Shown here: positions 1 through 5,391 of the stretch, in pieces
Position numbering within the stretch: the stretch's first letter is position 1
How the letters are laid out: every line of letters begins with the position of its first letter
Assembly (NCBI GenBank): GCA_030040215.1
Contig: JASHUD010000079.1
Span: forward strand, 1 to 6,729
Source of the DNA: Methylovirgula sp.
GTDB lineage: Bacteria > Pseudomonadota > Alphaproteobacteria > Rhizobiales > Beijerinckiaceae
DNA: 6,729 bases
Direction: 5' to 3'
Made by a program: the position numbers and the translations under genes
The notes under the pieces: model-generated
Told to the model about the DNA's origin: nothing
What the model saw: the letters and a program-made list of their open reading frames with translations, nothing else
Databases searched by the model: none

Positions 1-212
1 TCATTCTTAGTATCCGACGTTCCGCTCGCGGAAACGCGCTTCGTCTTGCCGCAAGCCTGCGTGTCGCCGGTCACTTGAGCGTGCTTGCGCATCCATTCAC
101 TCCATTCGCCGCGCAGCTTTTCTTCGGCCGCTTTCTTCTTGTCGGGGTCGATCTTCGACCAATCTTCAAGTACCGCCGCGGGGATGAGATATAAAATGAG
201 GAATTTTTTCAT
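1..212 (-). CDS. YCII-like small protein, 5' part only
   Basis: The first 70 residues are visible before the gene runs off the left edge. The N-terminus reads MKKFLILYLIPAAVLEDWSK, followed by a Lys/Ala/Glu-rich helix (about residues 22-35), WSEWMRKHA (37-45), and a GKTKRVSASG segment (55-64). This pattern of a hydrophobic first strand, a Lys/Glu-rich helix and an 'xGKTKRV' segment recalls small proteins of about 110 residues, related to the YCII ferredoxin-like fold, that are common in Rhizobiales. Their function is not established and I assign none. The start is supported by an AGGGAG ribosome-binding site (complement of 220-225) seven bases upstream of the ATG (complement of 210-212). The gene is divergent from ydfG. 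The coding call is strong; the family call rests on memory of similar sequences and is moderate. Confidence 0.75.
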   Translation of the reverse strand, partial: MKKFLILYLIPAAVLEDWSKIDPDKKKAAEEKLRGEWSEWMRKHAQVTGDTQACGKTKRVSASGTSDTKN

Positions 213-241
213 GCCGAATCTCCCTGGCGTCGCACAGCGAC

Positions 242-270
242 AATGTAGCGCGCGCATTCGAGAGCGCCAA
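242..270 (-). promoter_or_regulatory. Candidate promoter for the YCII-like gene
   Basis: On the minus strand a TTGGCG hexamer (complement of 265-270) lies 17 bases upstream of TACATT (complement of 242-247). Each matches four of six sigma-70 consensus positions, at ideal spacing. Transcription would begin roughly 22-25 bases upstream of the AUG. The match is weak by itself; correct placement and the overlap of the -35 hexamer with a dyad raise its interest slightly. Confidence 0.3.
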
Positions 271-282
271 ATTTGGCTCTCG
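259..282. repeat. Inverted repeat, possible operator
   Basis: CGAGAGC (259-265) and GCTCTCG (276-282) are perfect 7-base inverted copies separated by 10 bases. The centre also contains a perfect 12-base palindrome, GCCAAATTTGGC (266-277). No T-run follows on either strand, so it does not look like a terminator. It overlaps the candidate -35 hexamer of the YCII-like gene and sits about 90 bases upstream of ydfG, which would suit a repressor or activator site. No particular regulator is recognised. Confidence 0.4.
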
Positions 283-309
283 TGCTCGATCCCCCGCGGG
301 CGCTGAAAT

Positions 310-326
310 CCCTCCCTCCCCTTCCC
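310..326 (-). other. Short-loop G-quadruplex motif
   Basis: The minus strand carries four G-runs (3, 4, 3 and 3 bases) separated by loops of 2, 1 and 1 bases, read 5' to 3'. This satisfies the usual G3N1-7 quadruplex pattern with unusually short loops, which generally favour stability. It lies 48-64 bases upstream of the ydfG start codon, on the template strand for that gene. The motif is seen directly; folding and any role are inference. Confidence 0.5.
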
Positions 327-373
327 GCCGCTTTGCGCCTAGATTAGCTCAGGGTTTTCGAGGAGAGCGGATC

Positions 374-1123
374 ATGATCGTCTTCGTCACCGGCGCGAGC
401 GCGGGGTTCGGGGCCGCGACGGCGCGGCGTTTCGCCAAAGAGGGCCACCGCGTCGTCATCACCGGCCGAAGGCGCGAGCGTCTCGAAGCTCTCGCCGCCG
501 AACTCGGCCGCGATAAAATCCTTCCGCTCGTCTTCGACGTCCGCGACCGCGTCGCCGTCGCGCGCGCCTTCAACGCGCTCCCCGCCGCCTTCACCGAGAT
601 CGACGTGCTCGTCAACAATGCCGGGCTCGCGCTCGGCCTCGAGCCGGCGCAAAAGGCCGATCTCGACGATTGGGACGCGATGGTCGACACCAACGTCAAA
701 GGCTTGACCTACGTGACCCGCGCGGCGCTGCCGGGCATGGTGGCGCGCGATCGCGGCCTCATCGTCAACCTCGGCTCGACCGCGGCGCGCTATCCCTACC
801 CGGGCGGCAACGTCTACGGCGCGACGAAAGCGTTCGTGCATCAGTTCTCGCTGAACCTGCGCGCCGATCTCATCGGCACGCGCGTGCGCGTGACCGACAT
901 TCAGCCGGGGCTGGTGGGCGGCAGCGAATTCTCGACGATCCGCTTCCACGGCGATGCGGCACGCGCCGCCAAACTCTACGAAGGCGCCGACGCGCTCACG
1001 CCGGAAGATATCGCCGAGGCGATCTATTGGGTCGCCACGCTTCCGCCGCGCGTCAACATCAACACGATCGAAATGATGCCGGTGACGCAGGCGTTCGGCC
1101 CGCTCGCCGTGCACCGCGGCTAG
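374..1123 (+). CDS. ydfG: YdfG-like NADP-dependent SDR oxidoreductase
   Basis: This is a complete 249-residue classical short-chain dehydrogenase, almost the same length as E. coli YdfG (248) and closely similar along its whole length. The Rossmann cofactor motif TGASAGFG is at residues 6-13, and basic GRRR at 31-34 after the second strand fits NADP(H) preference. NNAG is at 81-84, and the catalytic set is Asn107, Ser135, Tyr148 and Lys152 (YGATK). The C-terminal block VNINTIEMMPVTQ is typical of YdfG. Known family members oxidise L-serine, L-allo-threonine and other 3-hydroxy acids in the cytoplasm, and reduce malonic semialdehyde. A GAGGAG ribosome-binding site at 360-365 is eight bases from the ATG. 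The gene stands alone in its direction, with AmpG converging on it only 16 bp downstream. Exact substrate is inferred. Confidence 0.93.
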   Translation: MIVFVTGASAGFGAATARRFAKEGHRVVITGRRRERLEALAAELGRDKILPLVFDVRDRVAVARAFNALPAAFTEIDVLVNNAGLALGLEPAQKADLDDWDAMVDTNVKGLTYVTRAALPGMVARDRGLIVNLGSTAARYPYPGGNVYGATKAFVHQFSLNLRADLIGTRVRVTDIQPGLVGGSEFSTIRFHGDAARAAKLYEGADALTPEDIAEAIYWVATLPPRVNINTIEMMPVTQAFGPLAVHRG

Positions 1124-1139
1124 CATCGCTCACGCTTTC

Positions 1140-2423
1140 TCACTCCGCCACGCCCACTTCCGCGCGCCGCCGCGTCGCCTCGCCCTGCTTTGCCCAGACG
1201 AGCAGGCACAGTGCTGCGACCGGCAAAGCGATCGTCGAGGTGCAAGCGAAGAAGCCGGCGAAGCCGATCTCCTTCACCGCAAATCCCGACAGTCCGCCAA
1301 AGAACTTACCGAGCAGCGCGAAGAGCGAACTCAGGAGCGCATATTGGCTGGCGGCGTAGGCCGGCGAAGTGAGCGACGACATATAGGCGATCAGCGCCGC
1401 ACCGGCGAAATTGCCGGCGAAATTCTCGACGCTGACCGAGAGCGCCAGCAGGGCCAAGCTCTTGCCGGTCGCGGCAAGTAGCGCCAGGCATAGATGCGAG
1501 GTTGCGGCCGCGATCCCGCCGATGAGCAGCGCCGGCATCAACCCGATCCGCGTGATCGCAAAGCCGCCGGCGAAGGCGCCGGCGATGCCGATCCATACGC
1601 CGTACACTTTCGACATGGTGGCGATCTGGCTCTTCGAGAAACCGAGGTCGATATAGAGCGGGTTGGCCATCACGCCGCTCAAGAAATCGGGCAGCCGGTA
1701 GAGCGCGACGAGCAGCAGGATCGCGGCGAGCAGCGGCCCGAAGCGCCGCCAGAGATCGGTCAAGGGCTCGACGAATTTTTCGGCGAGCGAGGTGTCGGTC
1801 TCGCGCGCGCGCTCGGGCAGTCGCGGCGAGAGAAGGCCGGCGCCGATGCCGACGATCATCAGCGCCGCCATGACGAGATAGGCGGTCCGCCAACTGTAAA
1901 AATCGGCGAGGTAAAGCGCCCCCGCGCCGGCGGCGAGAAGGCCGAGCCGATAGCCGAAATTATAGGTCGCCGCCATGATGCCTTGGCGCTCGGTCGGCGC
2001 GGAATCGATGCGCCAGCCGTCGATCACCACATCCTGCGTGGCGGCGGCGAAGGCGGTGATCGCGGCGCGCACGACGAGGCCGAAAAGCGAGCGCGCCGGA
2101 TTCGCGAAACCGAGCGCAACGAGCCCGCCAACGACGCCGATCTGCGCGGTGAGAAGCCAGGCGCGGCGCCGCCCCAAAGCGCGCGCCAGCCACGGCACAT
2201 CGACCGTGTCGATCATCGGCGCCCAGAGGAATTTGAGCGAGTAGCAGAGGCCGACCCAGCTGATGAGCCCGATCGCTTCGATCGGCACTTTTGCCTCGGC
2301 GAGGCGCGCCGCCTGGGTGCCGAGGACCAGCAGGAACGGCAGGCCCGAGGAGAATCCGAGCGCCAGCATCAGCGCCAGGATCGGATCGGCGGCGATATCG
2401 CGGACTCTTGGACGGGAGGTCAT
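1140..2423 (-). CDS. ampG: AmpG-family muropeptide MFS permease
   Basis: This 427-residue integral membrane protein belongs to the major facilitator superfamily and has about 12 hydrophobic segments. AmpG hallmarks are GFSSGLPFLLVLGT (23-36), YSLKFLWAPMID (61-72), LGRRRAWL (83-90) in the first cytoplasmic loop, TQDVVIDGWRID (129-140), ENFAGN (333-338) and YALLSSL (361-367). AmpG imports GlcNAc-1,6-anhydroMurNAc and its peptides from the periplasm for peptidoglycan recycling, and in many bacteria this links to beta-lactamase induction. At 427 residues it is shorter than E. coli AmpG (491), consistent with a 12-helix form. The start is fixed by an in-frame TAA four codons upstream (complement of 2436-2438), although no clear ribosome-binding site is visible. 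It lies 74 bp downstream of the polysaccharide co-polymerase on the same strand, so read-through is possible. No terminator is visible in the 16-bp convergent gap to ydfG. Confidence 0.87.
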   Translation of the reverse strand: MTSRPRVRDIAADPILALMLALGFSSGLPFLLVLGTQAARLAEAKVPIEAIGLISWVGLCYSLKFLWAPMIDTVDVPWLARALGRRRAWLLTAQIGVVGGLVALGFANPARSLFGLVVRAAITAFAAATQDVVIDGWRIDSAPTERQGIMAATYNFGYRLGLLAAGAGALYLADFYSWRTAYLVMAALMIVGIGAGLLSPRLPERARETDTSLAEKFVEPLTDLWRRFGPLLAAILLLVALYRLPDFLSGVMANPLYIDLGFSKSQIATMSKVYGVWIGIAGAFAGGFAITRIGLMPALLIGGIAAATSHLCLALLAATGKSLALLALSVSVENFAGNFAGAALIAYMSSLTSPAYAASQYALLSSLFALLGKFFGGLSGFAVKEIGFAGFFACTSTIALPVAALCLLVWAKQGEATRRRAEVGVAE

Positions 2424-2497
2424 GCCGGCGGCAGTTTAGACTTGCCGGTCGGCGCGACAAGCTTCGATCTTAGCGTGTCCACGAAGCCGGGCGGCCG

Positions 2498-4618
2498 CTA
2501 GGAGGCCGCCATTTCCTCCATACCGTCGATCACCAGAACGTCGGTCGCCCCGGCAGCCTTGAGTTCGGCGCACGCCGCATCCGACTCCTCATTCTTAGGC
2601 GCGGCGAGCACGACGAAATCGGCGTAAGGGGCGAGCGCTTTCGGCATCTCGCTGGTGGCGAGCGGCGGCGCGGCGAGCACGACGAAATCGTAAGATTGCG
2701 CCAGCGCCTCGAGGACCGTGTCGAGATCGTCGGAATCGATTGCTTCGCCCGAGCCGAACGGCACAAAGTGAAGGCGCGAAGCGCAATCGCGGTGGATGAT
2801 TTCGGATATCGACGCGTTGCCTTCGAAGAGATCCGTCAGCCCAAGCATATTCTCCGCCTTTTGCTGCGCGTCGAAGAGCGGTTCCACCTGCTTTGCCGGC
2901 GCATGGAGGTCGACCACGATCGGCCTGCCGTCGCGCGCCAGATTGCGTGCAAATCCGATCAGCGCCGCGTTTGCCGCCTCGCTGTCGGAGATCCGCGTCG
3001 CAACGATCTGCACGCCCTGCTGGCCGGCGGCGCGCGCCACGACCTTTGCGCCGAAGTCATCGTCGTAAATTTCGCTGTCTTCGCTGATCTCCGCGTCTTC
3101 CTCATCCTCGCGGCGCGCGACGCCAAACTCCTTAAGGCGCGCAGCGATCCGCGCAATCCCGCGTTTGCGCTCGTCGATGGGACGCGGCTCCACGGCGGCG
3201 CCGGAACGCCGCGGCTCGTCCAAGAACAGTTCGCTGGCGATGACCGCGCCAAGCGAGAAAACAAACGCGACGATCGTTCCCAGGGCGACGGTCGGCACTT
3301 TCTTCGGAAACGAAGGCTCCTGCGGCGGAGTCGCACGCGCGATAATCCGCGCATCGGCCGGCGTCGACATCGAATTAGCGCTCGCCGAAGCCACCTGATA
3401 TTTGGTCAAGCTGCTGTTGAGCTGATCGCGCAGCGACTGGGCGGTCGTCTCAAGCTCGTGCAAATGCACCGCGTCGGCATTGGAGACGACCACTGCTTTC
3501 TTCTGTTGCTCGATGGCGGCCTCGAGGTTGGCGACGCGCGCCGCCGCGATCTTCGAATTGTTTTCCAGCGCCTGGGCGGTGTTTTCGGCGGTCGACTGCA
3601 GTTGAACCTCGAGATTGGCGATTTCGGCGTTGAGCTCTTTAATGCGCGGATGACCGGGAAGCAGGGTGCCCGATTCCAATGCCAGTTGCGCCTTGGCCGT
3701 CACCAGCTGTTCGGCGATGCGGCGGATGAGATCGTTGTTGGCCACGTCCGGCACTTGCGCGAGCCGCCCTTCCCGCAGCATCTGGCGAATCAGCGCCGCC
3801 CTCGCCTGCCCGTCCGCCATGTCCGAGCGGGCATGCGAAAGATCGCCGTTGAGGTCGGCAAGCTGCTGGCCGGTGATGGTCATATTGTTCGCGCCGGCCA
3901 GTAGACCGGAACTCGCCCGGTAGCGTTCCACTCCGTCCAAAGCGCTCGTGACCTTGATCCTCAGCTCGGCGATCTGCGCGGCGAGCGACGCGGCGGCTTG
4001 CCGGGCGATCTCGCGCTTCGCGCTGGAATTCATCTCGAGGTAGATGTTGGCGATCTCGTTGGCGGCGCGCGTGGCGAGCGCCGGATCGCGCGATGAGAAC
4101 TGAATGACGATGGCTCGCGTCTTCAGCGGCGAAAAGGTCGAGAGATGCTCCTCGAACTTCGCGATGACCCGATCTTCGGCGGGGATCTGCATCGGGTCGC
4201 GTATGAGGTGGAAGGCGACGAGAAGGCGGGAGAAGACGCCGAGGCCCTTGGCGTAAGGATCGAACTCCGGATTGCCGACCAGACCGAGGCGCTCAACCGC
4301 GCGGCGCGCCAGATCGGTCGAAGTGACGACCTGAATCTGGCTGCCCACCAAGTCGGTGTCCAATCCCTCCTGCTGCGGCTGCACCTCGGCGCGGCCCGGA
4401 CTCGTGAAGAAATTCTCCTGGTTCTCGAGCAGCACCTCCGCTTCGGCGGTGTAGCTTGGTTTGACCACGCTCACGAAAGCGGCGCTGAGAAGGAAGGCGA
4501 GCGCGGTCGGAACAATAATCCAGTTGCGCTTTCTGGAGATCGCCGATCCCAGCGCGCCGAGATCGAGATCGCCCGAGCGCTCGTCGGAATTCGTATCCGA
4601 CGCAAATGCTTGAGTCAT
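2498..4618 (-). CDS. Wzz/GumC/ExoP-type polysaccharide co-polymerase with pseudokinase domain
   Basis: This 706-residue inner-membrane protein should control chain length and bridge to the outer-membrane exporter. A short cytoplasmic N-terminus precedes membrane segment 1 (about 33-52) and the Wzz-like start KPSYTAEAEVLL (53-64). A long periplasmic region, mostly alpha-helical coiled coil (about 200-415), contains the conserved LPGHPRIKEL (319-328). The Pro-rich stretch PPQEPSFPKKVP (431-442) leads into membrane segment 2 (about 442-465). Then come a basic helix (about 483-503), an acidic tract (504-521) and a BY-kinase-like domain (about 535-700). That domain lacks Walker A: TRISDSEAAN (541-550) stands where GxxGxGKS/T is expected. 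The Walker A' strand is reduced to PIVVDLHAP (566-574), the Walker B Asp is Ala in DFVVLAAPP (644-652), and no C-terminal tyrosine cluster exists. Kinase activity is therefore unlikely. A GAGG ribosome-binding site (complement of 4626-4629) supports the start. It is divergent from the OPX operon. Confidence 0.9.
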   Translation of the reverse strand: MTQAFASDTNSDERSGDLDLGALGSAISRKRNWIIVPTALAFLLSAAFVSVVKPSYTAEAEVLLENQENFFTSPGRAEVQPQQEGLDTDLVGSQIQVVTSTDLARRAVERLGLVGNPEFDPYAKGLGVFSRLLVAFHLIRDPMQIPAEDRVIAKFEEHLSTFSPLKTRAIVIQFSSRDPALATRAANEIANIYLEMNSSAKREIARQAAASLAAQIAELRIKVTSALDGVERYRASSGLLAGANNMTITGQQLADLNGDLSHARSDMADGQARAALIRQMLREGRLAQVPDVANNDLIRRIAEQLVTAKAQLALESGTLLPGHPRIKELNAEIANLEVQLQSTAENTAQALENNSKIAAARVANLEAAIEQQKKAVVVSNADAVHLHELETTAQSLRDQLNSSLTKYQVASASANSMSTPADARIIARATPPQEPSFPKKVPTVALGTIVAFVFSLGAVIASELFLDEPRRSGAAVEPRPIDERKRGIARIAARLKEFGVARREDEEDAEISEDSEIYDDDFGAKVVARAAGQQGVQIVATRISDSEAANAALIGFARNLARDGRPIVVDLHAPAKQVEPLFDAQQKAENMLGLTDLFEGNASISEIIHRDCASRLHFVPFGSGEAIDSDDLDTVLEALAQSYDFVVLAAPPLATSEMPKALAPYADFVVLAAPKNEESDAACAELKAAGATDVLVIDGMEEMAAS
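2598..2690 (-). repeat. Perfect 24-bp direct repeat inside the co-polymerase gene
   Basis: Two identical 24-base copies lie at 2598-2621 and 2667-2690. They are 69 bases apart, exactly 23 codons, so they are in frame. Each encodes DFVVLAAP (residues 644-651 and 667-674) with the same codon choice in both copies. In active BY-kinases these two strands differ: the first carries the Walker B Asp before Thr-Pro-Pro, and the second is a hydrophobic strand without it. The flanking bases differ immediately on both sides. Confidence 0.85.
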
Positions 4619-4823
4619 GCCGCAACCTCGTGAGGCGTAATCGTCTTTTCGTGTCAGCGCCCGCCTGCCTGGATCAACGCATCAAGCCGTTTTAAAGTTG
4701 AAACGAGGTTAATATCTCCCTGAAATCGGCCCTCGAAGGTTAAGAATTATTAACCATGCCTGCCTTATAAATCGAAAACCCGATGCGGGCTCTTGGCGCG
4801 ATCTCAAACCTTCGGCACTAATC
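4619..4823. promoter_or_regulatory. Divergent control region of the exopolysaccharide locus
   Basis: This 205-bp spacer separates the leftward co-polymerase gene from the rightward OPX operon, and its right half is distinctly AT-richer than the genes. GGTTAA occurs at 4707-4712 and 4738-4743, 31 bp apart (about three helical turns), each preceded by a CGA-containing context. TTAACC at 4750-4755 mirrors the second copy, giving a 6-6-6 inverted repeat at 4738-4755. No convincing leftward promoter hexamers were found. The end nearest the co-polymerase gene (4619-4680) shows only its ribosome-binding site. Confidence 0.6.
4738..4771 (+). promoter_or_regulatory. Candidate activator site and promoter for the OPX operon
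   Basis: TTAACCAT at 4750-4757 equals the half-site described for the alphaproteobacterial cell-cycle regulator CtrA. A second TTAA lies six bases upstream (4740-4743), whereas the CtrA consensus spacing is seven. TATAAA at 4766-4771 matches five of six -10 positions, which would place the TTAA pair over the -35 region, the usual position for a CtrA-activated promoter. Predicted transcription would start near 4778, leaving a leader of about 46 bases. The hexamers are seen; the regulator is inference, and the palindrome could equally bind a different dimeric protein. Confidence 0.35.
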
Positions 4824-5381
4824 ATGCGGCGCATCTTGGTTTCAGTTTGCTTGCTGGCGTTTTCGCTTGTCCTTGCGGCCTGCGCTTCGTCCTACTCGGC
4901 TTATTACGCATCCGACGCCAACGCGCCCTATCGGCTTGCGAGCGGCGACCGCTTGCGCGTCATCGTCTATGGACAGGAAGGCTTGAGTAATTCCTATTCG
5001 GTCGACAGCTCGGGCCACATTCAGATGCCGCTGATCGGTTTGGTCCCCGCGCAAGGCGAGACGACGGCGGAACTCGGGCAAGAAATCGAAAGACGGCTGC
5101 ATGACGGCTTCCTGCGCGATCCGCACGTCTCCGTCGAGGTCGAAGCATATCGGCCTTTCTTCATCCTCGGCGAGGTTACGACGCCGGGTCAATATCCCTA
5201 CGTCAACGGGATGACGGCCGAGACCGCGGTGGCGATCGCCGGCGGATTTACGCCAAGAGCCGATAAAGGCGGCGTCGAAGTGACGCGAGATGTAAACGGC
5301 AAGGAAGTGACCGGCCAGGCGCCGATCCGTTATCCGGTGCAGCCCGGCGACACGATCGTCGTGCGCGAGCGTTTTTTCTGA
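4824..5381 (+). CDS. Polysaccharide export outer-membrane lipoprotein (OPX, GumB/Wza family)
   Basis: This 185-residue lipoprotein belongs to the Wza/GumB/ExoF export family. A basic start (MRRI) and hydrophobic core lead to the lipobox LAAC (17-20), with Cys20 as the likely lipidated residue. Ala at +2 is consistent with outer-membrane sorting. The polysaccharide export domain spans about 35-108 (YRLASGDRLRVIVYGQEGLS; later DSSGHIQMPLIGLV). It is followed by one SLBB-like beta-grasp domain (about 111-160, starting FFILGEVTTPGQYPY). The protein ends shortly after PGDTIVVRERFF, with no C-terminal amphipathic helix like the one that forms Wza's outer-membrane pore, so it is a short-form OPX protein. 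No good ribosome-binding site precedes the ATG, but no upstream in-frame ATG is available. It heads an operon with the GT4 gene 10 bp downstream and is presumed to work with the divergent co-polymerase. Confidence 0.92.
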   Translation: MRRILVSVCLLAFSLVLAACASSYSAYYASDANAPYRLASGDRLRVIVYGQEGLSNSYSVDSSGHIQMPLIGLVPAQGETTAELGQEIERRLHDGFLRDPHVSVEVEAYRPFFILGEVTTPGQYPYVNGMTAETAVAIAGGFTPRADKGGVEVTRDVNGKEVTGQAPIRYPVQPGDTIVVRERFF

Positions 5382-5391
5382 AGAGACAGAA

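Noticed and set aside
85..306. A 73-codon open frame on the plus strand at the left edge
   Set aside because: It overlaps the YCII-like gene antisense, which has a good ribosome-binding site and a recognisable N-terminus. The plus-strand product is Ser/Arg-rich with no pattern.
344..1126. A 260-codon open frame on the minus strand opposite ydfG
   Set aside because: It mirrors ydfG, has Arg/Ala/Asp-rich low-information composition and no ribosome-binding site worth noting.
1124..1139. Possible bidirectional terminator between ydfG and ampG
   Set aside because: The 16-bp gap has no stem-loop and T-run; any terminator would have to lie inside the coding ends.
2424..2497. Possible terminator or promoter between the co-polymerase gene and ampG
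   Set aside because: Only a weak 6-bp inverted pair with a 15-base loop was seen, with no T-run and no convincing promoter hexamers.
1494..2501. A 335-codon open frame on the plus strand opposite ampG
   Set aside because: The product is extremely rich in Arg, Glu, Asp and Gly, with none of the hydrophobic pattern expected of a folded protein, and ampG in the other direction is unambiguous.
2696..3904. A 402-codon open frame on the plus strand opposite the co-polymerase gene
   Set aside because: It is a GC-driven mirror of the real minus-strand gene. Its product is rich in Arg, Asp and His with no recognisable domain, while the opposite strand encodes an obvious family member.
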